In this document: positions 18,201 through 31,142 of the stretch, in pieces
Position numbering within the stretch: the stretch's first letter is position 1
Layout: every line of letters begins with the position of its first letter
Assembly (NCBI RefSeq): GCF_019891175.1
Contig: NZ_CP072600.1
Span: forward strand, 1,364,001-1,428,000
Source: Leptothermofonsia sichuanensis E412
GTDB taxonomy: Bacteria; Cyanobacteriota; Cyanobacteriia; Leptolyngbyales; Leptolyngbyaceae
Direction of reading: 5' to 3'
DNA: 64,000 nucleotides
Notes under the pieces: generated by a model
What the model was told of the DNA's origin: nothing
The model's database searches: none
Seen by the model: the letters and a program-made list of their open reading frames with translations, nothing else
Translations under genes and position numbers: made by a program

Positions 18201-19460
18201 ATGTTTCATACAATGACTTCCTATCTTCCAAGCCTACTGGTTCCAGATACCGCCCTCTCAGTAGCCGGACTGACGGCCTATATTCAGGCTCTGATTGAAC
18301 AGGATGTTCAACTCAGGCAGGTTTGGGTGACAGGAGAAGTTTCCAGTGCAAGCCGTTATCGGAGCGGACTGTTCTTTACCCTTCAGGATCCAGATGCGAA
18401 GGCAGCCATTAGTTGTGTGGTGTGGAACAGCTATCTGGAAAAGTTGGCAACTCAACCAGTAGCAGGCGAGCAATTGATTATCCTGGGGCGAATTCATGTT
18501 CATCCCCAGCGGGGACAATATCAACTCATTGTCTGGCAGGCATTACCCGCAGGAGAGGGACTACGGGCATTACGGTATCGGCAACTGCGTCACCGATTGG
18601 AAGCAGAAGGATTGTTTGATCCAGCACGCAAACGTCCACTACCAGTTCATCCGAAGACAGTGGCCGTTGTCACATCACCTCAGGCGGCTGCTTGGGGCGA
18701 CATTCAGCGCACTTTGCGGCGGCGGTATCCAGGGTTACATGTTTTATTCTCTCCAGCACTTGTGCAGGGTGATCAGGCTCCCGTTGCGATTGTCAATGCG
18801 ATCCAGCGGGTTGAACGGGATGGTAGGTCAGACGTACTAATTCTATCACGGGGTGGAGGTGCTGTTGAAGACATGGCCTGTTTTAATGATGAGCGTGTAG
18901 TACGGGCGATCGCCGACTGCTCAATCCCGGTTATTGCGGGAATTGGGCACCAGCGGGACGAAACCCTGGCAGATCTGGCTGCGGATGTCTGTGCCCATAC
19001 CCCTACGGCAGCGGCAGAGCAGGCAGTTCCCCGGCTGGCAGATCTGTCGGCAGCTCATCAGGAGCGGGTTTTAGCCCTACAGGAAACGATGAATTACTAC
19101 CTGGAAGCCAGCCAGGAGCATTTGCAGCGTTTAAGGATTCGTCTGCGTAAACTGCAACTGGATCGCAAAATTCAGCAGGAAGCTCAAATGCTGGCATGGA
19201 TGCGGAAACGGCTGATTCAGGGTAGTGCCCTCCAAATTCAACAGGCAAGTCAGCATTGCCAGTTGCTCAAGCAAAAACTGGAGACGCTGGATCCGCGAGC
19301 AGTGCTGAAGCGCGGGTACGCTGTGGTCAGGCAGATGGATGGAGCGATCACCCGTTCGACTGAAGGGCTGGTGCCCGGTCAGGATTTGCAGATTCAGCTT
19401 GGGCAGGGGCAATTAAACGTCAAGATTACTGAAGTCCTGAACACACCCTCCGAAGGTTAA
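18201..19460 (+). CDS. xseA: Exodeoxyribonuclease VII large subunit
   Basis: Catalytic subunit of the single-strand DNA exonuclease that degrades ssDNA in both directions. The 419-aa protein has an N-terminal OB fold (residues about 15-110, 'VWVTGEVSSASRYRSGLFFT'), the catalytic core with 'VVTSPQAAAWGDI', 'LILSRGGGAVEDMACFNDE' and 'AGIGHQRDETLADLAAD', then a long coiled-coil stalk. Met at 18213 is an equally possible start. The small subunit follows 293 bp downstream. Confidence 0.95.
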   Translation: MFHTMTSYLPSLLVPDTALSVAGLTAYIQALIEQDVQLRQVWVTGEVSSASRYRSGLFFTLQDPDAKAAISCVVWNSYLEKLATQPVAGEQLIILGRIHVHPQRGQYQLIVWQALPAGEGLRALRYRQLRHRLEAEGLFDPARKRPLPVHPKTVAVVTSPQAAAWGDIQRTLRRRYPGLHVLFSPALVQGDQAPVAIVNAIQRVERDGRSDVLILSRGGGAVEDMACFNDERVVRAIADCSIPVIAGIGHQRDETLADLAADVCAHTPTAAAEQAVPRLADLSAAHQERVLALQETMNYYLEASQEHLQRLRIRLRKLQLDRKIQQEAQMLAWMRKRLIQGSALQIQQASQHCQLLKQKLETLDPRAVLKRGYAVVRQMDGAITRSTEGLVPGQDLQIQLGQGQLNVKITEVLNTPSEG

Positions 19461-19753
19461 ATATAACTATAGTTAACGATAGATGAATAACACTGACATT
19501 GGAGGCTGAAGATTTCCAACTTCTTGGAGAAGTTCGAGATCCCGGCGATCGTATTTGGCTTAATTCAGTACCATTCAACGATAAATTCCTTTAGATATAC
19601 AGATGAACGCCTGAGAAAGCTGCAATTGAGCTTGCCCCAGGCTGGTTGAAGTAAACTGGCTTAAATTTGCCTGCTATTCCTGACGCCGAAACACCCAATA
19701 CCCCTGGATGACAACCGACCTGACTCCACAGAGTACTCTCACATTTTATCTCT

Positions 19754-19999
19754 ATGAATAATTATGGTCTCGATTCCGCTGCTGAACCGTTTCAGGCAGA
19801 CTGGAACTACGAGGCAACCGTGAAGAAAGTCGAAGAGATCATGACTCGCATTGAGGCGGGGGAACTGGAACTGGCAGAAGTGTTTGACCAGTTTGCTATT
19901 GCTGTAGAGTATTTACGGCAGTGTGAAACCTTTCTGGCTCAACGACAGAAGCAGGTCGATTTGTTGATTGAAACCCTGGCAGATGAGCCAGAGTTTTGA
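19754..19999 (+). CDS. xseB: Exodeoxyribonuclease VII small subunit
   Basis: An 81-aa helical protein that binds the stalk of XseA. The family signature is '[20 protein letters not shown]' followed by '[20 protein letters not shown]' and a final helix '[12 protein letters not shown]'. Spacing from xseA is larger than usual for this pair, but direction and order are as expected. Confidence 0.93.
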   Translation: MNNYGLDSAAEPFQADWNYEATVKKVEEIMTRIEAGELELAEVFDQFAIAVEYLRQCETFLAQRQKQVDLLIETLADEPEF

Positions 20000-20097
20000 G
20001 AGAGGGGAGAGGAGAGAGGAGGGAAGTCGTTTAGTATTGGTTATTGGTTATTGGTTGTTGGTTGTCAGGGAGGGGTAGAGAGAAATTGCTGGCTGTT

Positions 20098-20272
20098 AGT
20101 GTCCCGAGGCACGAAGGGACACAATGTTTCTTAAAGCCTATCCGAAAACTTCCTCAGTCTGGATTTGAGCGTTGTCCATTGGGGCTTTTCGGATAGGCTT
20201 TTAGTTCGCTTTGTGTCTTTGTGGTTCAACCTGAAACTGGCGGGTTATTTTCGGCAACCTGCCCTAGTCTTT
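20098..20272. repeat. Composite repeat, copy B (family 1 nested in family 2)
   Basis: GGCACGAAGGGACACAATG, TTTCTT, then the family-1 element at 20133-20201, then CGCTTTGTGTCTTTGTGGTT and the right flank AACTGGCGGGTTAT...GCAACCTGCCCTAG. The right end runs into the last codons of nadB. The outer junctions match copy A at 16486-16658. Confidence 0.75.
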
Positions 20273-22048
20273 GTTCTCCTGTTGAACCGGGGCTTGCCAC
20301 CAGCGATCGCCTTGAACCAGGGTATGAACCTGCCATGCTGGGTCAGTTTCGGGGTAGTCTACGCGATAATGCCCACCCCGACTCTCAGTCCTGAACTGGG
20401 CACTTTTCAAGATCAGATAGCCCACTTCCAGCAGGTTACGGGTTTCTGCCCAGTTGCGGATGGTCTGCTCGATGTCAGGAGATGGCAAATCAACCCCCTG
20501 TCCAGGCTGAAGAGCCTCTAAGGTCTGGCTTATAGGGAGTGCGGCAAATTCATACTGCCATTGTTGAATTTGAGCGATCGCCGCCTGCATGACCGTGCCC
20601 TCCCGGCAAATTCCTGCACTCTGCCAGACCAGGCGAGGAAGCTGGTAGCGCAGACTGGCAATCGTGTTGATTTCATCCAGGGATGGAGGTTTGATAGAGG
20701 ATAGGACACTGGATATCGCCTTCCCTTCTTCCCCCACATCCCTCTCTTCCCCAACCCTTGCAGGAAAGTGGGCGAACTGGGCACTGAATACAATACATTC
20801 CAGCAGAGAATTGCTGGCCAGTCGATTTGCCCCATGAACCCCCGTGCTGGCAGTTTCACCGACCGCATACAGTCCCGCAATCGACGTTTGATTCAGCAGG
20901 TCGGTCGCAATTCCCCCCATCCAATAGTGCGCCGCTGGTGCAACGGGGATCGGTTCCTGAAACAAGTCAACCCCCCACTGCTGACAGACCTGGATGATGT
21001 TGGGAAACCGATGCCGGATGGTTTCTACCGGAATTGGGCGTAAATCCAACCATACATGGGCCGAGGCTGGATCTGTCTGCGTCTTCTGCAAATAACTAAA
21101 GATTGCCCGACTGACCACGTCTCTGGGTGCCAGTTCTCCAGCAGGGTGGTAGTCAAAGGCAAATCGTCTGCCCCGGTCATCAATCAGATGTGCTCCCTCA
21201 CCCCGTACCGCCTCACTAATCAAAAACCGGGGAGCGCCGGGTTTGGTCAGCGCTGTAGGGTGAAACTGGACGAATTCCAGATCGCGCAGGAGGGCATTGG
21301 CTCGATGGGCGATCGCAACCCCATCCCCGGTACTCAACGCTGGATTGGTTGTTTGGGCAAAGACCTGACCCCCTCCCCCCGTTGCCAGCACCACCGCTTT
21401 AGCCCGAATCCACAGAATTTTCCCTTGATACAGCAAACACACTCCCTGGCACCGTTGACTGCTGGCATCTATCCACACATCCAGCGTGAACGCCTGAGAA
21501 ATGACCTGAATATTCTGGCGGCTTAAGACCTGCGCAGTTAGTGTGCCCACAACTGCCCGCCCGGTGGTGTCCGCTGCGTGCAGGACTCGTCGCCGCGAGT
21601 GTGCCGCCTCCAGGGTCAGTGCCAGTTCCCCATCATGGCGATCAAAGGCAACCCCCATTTTGACCAGGGAAGCAATTCCATCCGATGCCTGCTCAACCAG
21701 AAACTTCACAGCCGGGTAGTCACACAGCCCTGCCCCAGCCCGCAATGTATCTTCCAGGTGCAAAGCCGTAGAATCATCTGGAGCGACCACTGCGGCAATC
21801 CCACCCTGTGCCCAATCACTGGCTGAAAGGGAAGGTGTATCTTTTGTAATCAACCCAATCTTGAGATGGCTGGGAAAGCAAAGAGATGCATACAGCCCTG
21901 CGGCCCCCGCACCAATCAGGAGTATGTCGAATTGCGCCGGGAGGTCTGAAATCGATAGCTGAACGATGGATGGAGATGGCAACGGAGTCTTTATCAGTAC
22001 AAGAAAACGAAAAATAAATCCAAAAAACAAAAATTGCTCCCTGACCAT
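20264..22048 (-). CDS. nadB: L-aspartate oxidase
   Basis: FAD enzyme that oxidises L-aspartate to iminoaspartate, the first step of de novo NAD synthesis. It has 594 aa, with FAD-binding 'DILLIGAGAAGLYASL' near residue 41, 'SLSASDWAQGGIAAVV', the flavin/active-site segment 'EFVQFHPTALTKPG' and 'YWMGGIATDLLNQTSIAGLYA', plus 'GETASTGVHGANRLASNSLLE'. The ~35 residues before the FAD motif exceed the usual N-terminus, so the true start may be later, at a non-ATG codon. The 3' end runs into a composite repeat. Confidence 0.95.
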   Translation of the reverse strand: MVREQFLFFGFIFRFLVLIKTPLPSPSIVQLSISDLPAQFDILLIGAGAAGLYASLCFPSHLKIGLITKDTPSLSASDWAQGGIAAVVAPDDSTALHLEDTLRAGAGLCDYPAVKFLVEQASDGIASLVKMGVAFDRHDGELALTLEAAHSRRRVLHAADTTGRAVVGTLTAQVLSRQNIQVISQAFTLDVWIDASSQRCQGVCLLYQGKILWIRAKAVVLATGGGGQVFAQTTNPALSTGDGVAIAHRANALLRDLEFVQFHPTALTKPGAPRFLISEAVRGEGAHLIDDRGRRFAFDYHPAGELAPRDVVSRAIFSYLQKTQTDPASAHVWLDLRPIPVETIRHRFPNIIQVCQQWGVDLFQEPIPVAPAAHYWMGGIATDLLNQTSIAGLYAVGETASTGVHGANRLASNSLLECIVFSAQFAHFPARVGEERDVGEEGKAISSVLSSIKPPSLDEINTIASLRYQLPRLVWQSAGICREGTVMQAAIAQIQQWQYEFAALPISQTLEALQPGQGVDLPSPDIEQTIRNWAETRNLLEVGYLILKSAQFRTESRGGHYRVDYPETDPAWQVHTLVQGDRWWQAPVQQENKD

Positions 22049-22109
22049 CCCTGGACACAGAGCAATTCATAGCCAGATGATACTGAAATCAGATGAGTTT
22101 CCTATCCTC

Positions 22110-22141
22110 GATCCCCGGAATTTTTTAGGATTGCGGGGATC
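22110..22141. repeat. GATCCCCG...CGGGGATC hairpin
   Basis: An 8-bp outer stem with a partly paired interior, located between psbU and nadB (both on the minus strand). It could end the psbU transcript, but no U tract follows on that strand. Confidence 0.4.
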
Positions 22142-22331
22142 TGACCCTCACTGGTTTCGAGCCATTAATCTGTAGCCGGTGTCTTGCATCGGACAGGGTA
22201 CTGCCTGGTTTCAGCAGAGTGGTTATAGTTCAGGATTTAATCTGTCACAACTTCAGTTGCGACTTAAAGTTGCCTCTGCAAACCATCAAGCATCCACCGC
22301 CCACTCCACCAGGAGTATCCACTGCAATTAA

Positions 22332-22778
22332 CTAACGATAAATACCATTGTTAATCCGATCAGCTCCTTCTACAAAGGCTTCTTCAACCTCTGTTACGGT
22401 GAAATTTTGCAGGTTAGCTTGCAGAACTTCCTTTTGACGCTCGGTTAACCCAGGAATTTTAAGGACATCGTCAACTTTTCCATAGGGAGCATTTTTGACA
22501 ATTATTCCTGCCAAGTTGGGATATAAGCCCGGATATTGCCTGAATGCACGAACGTTGGCGTTATTCAAGTCAACCTTTTGACCGTATTCCGAAGCCAGCT
22601 TTTCTCCCACAGCATCACGGATGACTTCAGCCGCAAGTAAGCTGGGGGCAGAGGCAAATCGATTTAACTGAGAACCCGTTGGTAAGTTTGCAGCCAGTAC
22701 GTTTTGAGATATTCCTAACCAACCAAGACAACCCATCAACATCCCCAGAATTGTTAACAGGCGAAAAACCCTTTTCAT
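22332..22778 (-). CDS. psbU: Photosystem II 12 kDa extrinsic protein PsbU
   Basis: Lumenal extrinsic subunit that stabilises the oxygen-evolving Mn cluster of photosystem II. It has 148 aa from the start at 22778, preceded by GGGAGGA. A Sec signal peptide with a long hydrophobic core ends at 'NVLAANLP'. The mature part has the PsbU fold with helix-hairpin-helix-like segments: '[20 protein letters not shown]' and '[20 protein letters not shown]'. This fixes the organism as a cyanobacterium. Confidence 0.97.
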   Translation of the reverse strand: MKRVFRLLTILGMLMGCLGWLGISQNVLAANLPTGSQLNRFASAPSLLAAEVIRDAVGEKLASEYGQKVDLNNANVRAFRQYPGLYPNLAGIIVKNAPYGKVDDVLKIPGLTERQKEVLQANLQNFTVTEVEEAFVEGADRINNGIYR

Positions 22779-22938
22779 GAATGTATTCCTCCCGTCCTGT
22801 TGCACGGAATCAATATATAGCACTTATTAGAGCCTATCATTAGCCAGGTACGATCACGCATAATGGTGGGCTGAGCTAAGAGTAGTGTTTATAAATCTTT
22901 ACACTTTTATCCTGACAGAGAAGATGGGATAACCCTCC

Positions 22939-23931
22939 TTACTCTTTTCCTTTTGACCGCAAAAAGATATCCAGATCGGAGAAGGAGCAGGCATGGGCAA
23001 TGGTGGGAATGTCGTAGCCTTTGAGGTGGACCGTATATTGCTTGAAGAGTTTTGAAGAGGATGCTCCCAGATCGGAGAGATGCTGATAGGTGGTTTCGCC
23101 CACAGCAACCTCCAGGCCAATTTGTTTGGTGGATGTTTCCAGGCGAAAGGCTGCATTTACGGTGTCCCCCAGGGCTGTGTAATCGGGGCGATCGCCACTT
23201 CCAGTATTCCCCACCATGGCATAGCCGGTATTGATCCCAGCCCCAATCCGCAGAGGGAACGGGAGTGGATAAAGGCTATAGAGGTCGTTAGTCATTTTGT
23301 GCAGGGCACTGAGGGCGTGAAAGATTTGCATCATTTCCTCATCGCTGACCCCTTCAGGCGCACTATGGATCCAGATTGCCATCACGGCATCGCCGATGTA
23401 CTTATCGACCCAACTGCCATACTCCCGGATAATGTCTCCCGCATGACGAAACCAGGTGCCAATGACCTCTGACAACAGCTTTTCATCAAGCTGACGGGTG
23501 AGCACCGTAAAGTCTCGGATGTCCACAACCAGGACGGAAATTAAACGACGGACGTGGAGTGTTGCCGTTGCCGTAAATTCTTTAGATTCACCACTGGCGG
23601 TGTCAGGTGCCTGCCCGGTATTGGGGCAGTGAAATTCTAAATCCGTTTGCCCGAAGGTGAGGTGATCGCCATTACGCAATGTAACCGGAATGCTGACGCG
23701 ACGACCATTGACAAAAGAACCATTGCGGCTGCCCAGGTCAATCAGGTAAAACTCCCCTGTTTCCATACATTGCAACATGGCATGGTTGCGCGAAATCCAG
23801 CGGTCGGGCAAGACAAAATTATTGTCTTCACTGCGCCCAATGGTCCAACAATTGCTGCCAGTCAGAGGCAGTCGGCGGGTGCCAGACTCAGTTTTCAATA
23901 GCAAATGAGGAGTGGATTGTAAGGTCACCAC
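22939..23931 (-). CDS. FHA domain-class III adenylate/guanylate cyclase
   Basis: A 330-aa fusion. The N-terminal FHA phosphothreonine-binding domain (about 5-105) shows 'TIGRSEDNNFVLPDRWISRN' and 'DLGSRNGSFVNGRRV'. The C-terminal class III cyclase (about 130-315) carries the metal-binding aspartates in 'VLVVDIRDFTVLT' and 'KYIGDAVMAIW' and the transition-state Asn/Arg pair in 'ALGDTVNAAFRLE'. It probably makes cAMP under control of a phosphoprotein partner; purine specificity cannot be settled by eye. No membrane segment is visible. Confidence 0.92.
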   Translation of the reverse strand: MVTLQSTPHLLLKTESGTRRLPLTGSNCWTIGRSEDNNFVLPDRWISRNHAMLQCMETGEFYLIDLGSRNGSFVNGRRVSIPVTLRNGDHLTFGQTDLEFHCPNTGQAPDTASGESKEFTATATLHVRRLISVLVVDIRDFTVLTRQLDEKLLSEVIGTWFRHAGDIIREYGSWVDKYIGDAVMAIWIHSAPEGVSDEEMMQIFHALSALHKMTNDLYSLYPLPFPLRIGAGINTGYAMVGNTGSGDRPDYTALGDTVNAAFRLETSTKQIGLEVAVGETTYQHLSDLGASSSKLFKQYTVHLKGYDIPTIAHACSFSDLDIFLRSKGKE

Positions 23932-24139
23932 AGACTTAAGACAAAAATAGCTTCTACCCTAATAATGCATCCTGACACACCTTCTTGTATGCCAGTGTAA
24001 ACGCGAGTAGAAAAATCACCCGAAAACGTTAGAATTTGAGGGAATTTTATAGCAGGGGAGAGGGGTTTTCTTCTAAAAAAACTTGCCCATCACACGAATA
24101 GCAGGCAAAGCCCAAGGAATTGCGTTGAACCCGCCCCGG

Positions 24140-24808
24140 TCAGGCAAGGTTGGCAGCTAACCAGAACAGGCTATCTACCAGGATTGTACTCAGAACCGCA
24201 CCCCCAAAAGCCCACCAGCAACCCTGACGAGAGTACAGCGGTAGAAGGCTGACCCCCAGCAGTAGAAGTGCCAGCATCACGGCCCAGCTAGTTCCCCAGG
24301 GGGTCTGCATCTGGGCGATCGCGCTCTGAAAAACAGGGCGTACCTGTTCCCCTTCAACCTGCATCAATTGACGCCAATGAGGAATTAAGTCAACCAGATA
24401 GAAGTAAAGATCAGTGATTGCCGTACCGAAGAGGGAGCCTAAATAGAAAAAGCTGCCAACTCGATTCTGACGGCGGGCGATCGCGGCGAGCACGAAGGGT
24501 AGACCAATAGCCTCCACCGGGATGTGCCAGTAAGGTTCCCATCGTAACCATCCCCAGTAAATAGAGCCAGCCAGCCAGGTCCAGGTAAACCCCAGGAGCA
24601 GATCCCCCACCCATCTGGCTTTCATCCGAGCTGAAAGCCGGGACCCAACCCACCACAGAACGGGAGTCAGCCCTAAACTGATCCAAGGTAGATAGCGAAC
24701 CAAGGGTGCCTGAATAAAAACGGGCACCGAGACTAAGAAAACGGCACTCAAAAATATCAGCCAGCGAGTCCCAGCGTTGCTTTTGTGGATTACCACCAGT
24801 TCACTCAT
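24140..24808 (-). CDS. DUF3120 domain-containing membrane protein
   Basis: A 222-aa integral membrane protein of a cyanobacterium/plastid-lineage family, with about six helices. Segments 'RWLIFLSAVFLVSVPVFIQA', 'WTWLAGSIYWGWLRWEPYWH' and 'DLYFYLVDLIPHWRQLM' are typical. The start at 24808 (MSELVVIH) is preferred over the open-frame start at 24865, whose extra residues look like leader sequence. Function unknown. Confidence 0.8.
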   Translation of the reverse strand: MSELVVIHKSNAGTRWLIFLSAVFLVSVPVFIQAPLVRYLPWISLGLTPVLWWVGSRLSARMKARWVGDLLLGFTWTWLAGSIYWGWLRWEPYWHIPVEAIGLPFVLAAIARRQNRVGSFFYLGSLFGTAITDLYFYLVDLIPHWRQLMQVEGEQVRPVFQSAIAQMQTPWGTSWAVMLALLLLGVSLLPLYSRQGCWWAFGGAVLSTILVDSLFWLAANLA

Positions 24809-25317
24809 TTCAGAGGAGTAAACCGTGATATCGGAGGTATAGGAGGGAGAGGAGTAGGAAACCAATGGATTGTTAATATTTCTTATTTAATTTACTTTAT
24901 TTAACATATCACAGATCAGTCTGTATCCCCCCCTGGGGCATTCTGTTTAAACCTATGGCAGGAGACAGGTCTGTGACCGCTCTGGATAGCACCCTGATTA
25001 ATGAAGAGTTGGTTGAACCTTTCATTTGTCCTCCCAGGTTCTATCGGATCTGTGGCAATCTGGACGGGATAAGTTCAGTCTGAGAACGTTCGGTCTGAGA
25101 ACAGAGTGAACGTTGGAGTGAACAAACGGGGGCACACCCGTACCTCATTCCATTGAGAAACACCAGGAGTGTGGATTGAATCACTCAAGCACTTAGCGTT
25201 GTACCACAGAGACACTGAGGTCCCAAAGGAATTGCTCTGTGTTCTCTGTGCCTCTGTGGTGAAGTTTCAGGTTATAAAATTCTCGTTCCTGTACGGCGAT
25301 TTTGGGGAGGAAACTGG
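24809..25317. other. Divergent intergenic region with a family-2 palindrome
   Basis: Contains the family-2 palindrome at 25201-25285 just upstream of uppP. The rest (24866-25200) shows no supported gene or RNA. Confidence 0.5.
25201..25285. repeat. Family-2 palindrome (ACCACAGAGxCAC...GTGxCTCTGTGGT), copy 1
   Basis: Left arm TACCACAGAGACACTGAGG, right arm CTCTGTGCCTCTGTGGTGAA, then the shared tail TTTCAGGTTATA. Related copies are at 26411-26497, 32385-32460, 33277-33345 and, partial, 15819-15855. Confidence 0.7.
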
Positions 25318-26250
25318 ATGAGTGGATTTGAGATGATCCCGAATGATTTAATCGGAGACTCAGGGTGGAGCGGAGTTCTCAGATCCGGGTACAGTCTCCT
25401 GGCACAGGGTGGTCAGTTTTCTGAGCACTCCCATCCAGATTTACTGTCAGGTGTCGTGCAGGCATTTGTCCTCGGCATTGTCCAGGGGATTACGGAATTT
25501 TTCCCAATCAGCAGCACTGCCCACTTACTGGTATTTACCAAAGCATTTGGTTGGGAGCTGCTTGGACAGAAGTTTTTTGTGGATGCGATTCAGTTTGGCA
25601 GCGTCATTGCGGTATTGATATATTTCTGGTCTGATCTGACCCAGATTATGAATGGAGCCTGGACTGCTCTGCGCGAGAAGGATTGGAACCGGGAGGAGTG
25701 GAAGATTGCCGTTGGGATCATGGTTGGAACTGTACCCGCGCTAATCGCAGGTTATCTGTTGCGAGACATGATTCCTGAAAGCACGCTGATCATTGGTTTT
25801 GCATCGATTGGAATGGCAATGCTGCTGGGGCTGGCAGAGAAGGTTGGCACCCGCAAGCGGCGGTTCAGTGAACTGAAAATTAAGGATGGACTTCTGGTTG
25901 GTCTGGGACAAACACTGGCGCTGGTTCCAGGCGTGTCTCGTTCCGGATCAACGTTAACCACCGCCTTGTTTCTGGGGTTAGAGCGGCAAACGGCTGCCCG
26001 CTTCTCGTTTCTATTGGGATTACCAACGCTGGCGATCGCAACCCTGTATCAGTCCCGCAAGGCATTTGTAGACCTGGACACATTGCTCCCTCTGGTCGTG
26101 GGGATTGTCTCAACCTTTATTTTTTCGTACCTGTCAATTGCCTGGTTAATTCACTATCTGCAACGTCAGAATACCTGGATCTTCGTCTGGTATCGACTGG
26201 CATTTGGCACGGCCTTAATTGTTTTAGCGATTCAGAAAGTTCTGGAATGA
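25318..26250 (+). CDS. uppP: Undecaprenyl-diphosphate phosphatase (BacA/UppP)
   Basis: Membrane enzyme that recycles the C55 lipid carrier used for peptidoglycan and surface polysaccharides. It has 310 aa, with the two conserved catalytic loops 'GIVQGITEFFPISSTAHLLV' (about residue 57) and 'LVPGVSRSGSTLTTALFLGL' (about residue 201), and about eight membrane helices. An N-terminal extension of roughly 45 residues before the first helix makes it longer than the usual 270-280 aa; a later start is possible. Confidence 0.95.
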   Translation: MSGFEMIPNDLIGDSGWSGVLRSGYSLLAQGGQFSEHSHPDLLSGVVQAFVLGIVQGITEFFPISSTAHLLVFTKAFGWELLGQKFFVDAIQFGSVIAVLIYFWSDLTQIMNGAWTALREKDWNREEWKIAVGIMVGTVPALIAGYLLRDMIPESTLIIGFASIGMAMLLGLAEKVGTRKRRFSELKIKDGLLVGLGQTLALVPGVSRSGSTLTTALFLGLERQTAARFSFLLGLPTLAIATLYQSRKAFVDLDTLLPLVVGIVSTFIFSYLSIAWLIHYLQRQNTWIFVWYRLAFGTALIVLAIQKVLE

Positions 26251-26410
26251 CTCTAAAAGTGGTCAGGGGAGCACTGAATGACGCCTGGAATCGTAGATCA
26301 TAACAGGGGAAAGGGAACAGGGTGAAACAGACTGGATGATCAGGCATCGCGGTTGCTAAGTTGTCCTGACCCTGATGGCTACCGCCATACATAAAACCGG
26401 AAGACCTGGA

Positions 26411-26497
26411 ATTCCACCACAGAGGCACAGAGAACCCAGAGCAATTCCTTTGTGCTCCCGGTGGCTCTGGGGTGAAGGTTCAGGTTATACAATCCTC
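26411..26497. repeat. Family-2 palindrome, copy 2
   Basis: CCACCACAGAGGCACAGAGAA at the left, GTGGCTCTGGGGTGAAGG at the right, and the tail TTCAGGTTATACAATCC. It lies between uppP and a small convergent gene. Confidence 0.65.
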
Positions 26498-26541
26498 ACT
26501 CTCTGGGTTGACCAGGAGTGTTCAATCCCACTCCTCCAACT

Positions 26542-26754
26542 TTATGGAAAACTTTGCCCGGTGCGCTTCTCGATGTAGTCCAGAATGGCTTGATAGGCGG
26601 AGGGATCGTTCTGCTGGTTAACGACAATCGTGGTGTTTCCATCAATCAGAGCGAAGGAGATCCTGCCGTTGGGCAAATAGCAGAAGGCGGTGACACGGTC
26701 CAGGTCGATCACATAAATGTTTCGGTCATACGTGATTTTGATCCAGTAAGCCAC
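26542..26754 (-). CDS. Small conserved cyanobacterial protein
   Basis: A 70-aa, mostly beta protein: 'MAYWIKITYDRNIYVIDLDR', then FCYLPNGRISFALIDG, 'NTTIVVNQQ' and a C-terminal helix 'AYQAILDYIEKRTG'. The strand-rich pattern with a terminal helix looks like a compact folded domain and recurs as a hypothetical in cyanobacteria. It is co-directional with pyrG, 56 bp downstream of it. Confidence 0.7.
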   Translation of the reverse strand: MAYWIKITYDRNIYVIDLDRVTAFCYLPNGRISFALIDGNTTIVVNQQNDPSAYQAILDYIEKRTGQSFP

Positions 26755-26810
26755 AAACCTTCCTCACATGCTGTTATCCAGGTGATCTTGCCTTCTATCC
26801 TATTCCACCT

Positions 26811-30517
<3,707 letters not shown>

Positions 30518-30535
<18 letters not shown>

Positions 30536-30662
30536 GGAAAGAGGAGTGAGGAGTGAGGAAAGAGGAGTGAGGAGTGAGGAAAGAGGAGTGAGGAAAGAGG
30601 AGTGAGGAGTGAGGAAAGAGGAGTGAGGAGTGAGGAAAGAGGAGTGAGAAGTGAGAAGTGAG
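30518..30662. repeat. Purine-only tandem repeat (GAGTGAGGAAAGAG units)
   Basis: About 145 bases composed of GAGGAGTGAG and GAGGAGTGAGGAAA units in irregular alternation, starting inside the last codons of the amidase gene (GEE, then stop) and running to 30662. Such heptamer-like short tandem repeats vary in copy number in filamentous cyanobacteria. Confidence 0.85.
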
Positions 30663-30698
30663 AATCCTACCTCTCCGTTCCCGTCCTGCGCCCGCTCT

Positions 30699-31124
30699 TT
30701 ACCGCTGGGAACAAACGAAGTTAAGGGAAGCCTCTTCTCCAGAGCCAGATCGGGGACTGTTCAGGGATTGGGTTTCGCCAAAGTTAAACTCTTTGATGGT
30801 TTTACCATTCTCATCCAGTGCCCGGGCATAGCGGAGGCGAAACCGCTTTTGCTGACAGTCTACTGACAGATAAAAGGCCATGCTATAGACTAATTGCCCA
30901 TTTTCAGAATAGGGTACCCCTCCGGTAGTGTAAGACCAGAAATAGCGAAAACGTCCCCTGCCCTGGATTGACCCACTATCCACGTACCAGGTTTTGTCCC
31001 GCTGATCGGTCAAGACCTCGACCCAGCCTTTTTTGGCGGGTGCTGCTTCTACCAGACTGGCTGTTCCCAGGAGAGCGGCGACTGTCCCGGCAATACAGCA
31101 GAATTTTTGTAAGGTATTTGACAT
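30699..31124 (-). CDS. Exported protein, surface-adhesin-E-like
   Basis: A 141-aa secreted protein, started at 31124 (MSNTLQKFCCIAGTVAALLG) because this gives a clean signal peptide ending at VEAAPA; the longer open frame lacks one. The mature part, 'WVEVLTDQRDKTWYVDSGSI' to 'RYARALDENGKTIKEFN', resembles small surface-adhesin-E-like domains that sense or bind ligands outside the cytoplasm. The two Cys residues (in VDCQQK and NFVCSQR) could form a disulfide. Function unknown. It is divergent from ribD with a very short gap. Confidence 0.7.
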   Translation of the reverse strand: MSNTLQKFCCIAGTVAALLGTASLVEAAPAKKGWVEVLTDQRDKTWYVDSGSIQGRGRFRYFWSYTTGGVPYSENGQLVYSMAFYLSVDCQQKRFRLRYARALDENGKTIKEFNFGETQSLNSPRSGSGEEASLNFVCSQR

Positions 31125-31142
31125 AAGAAGATCGACACAACT

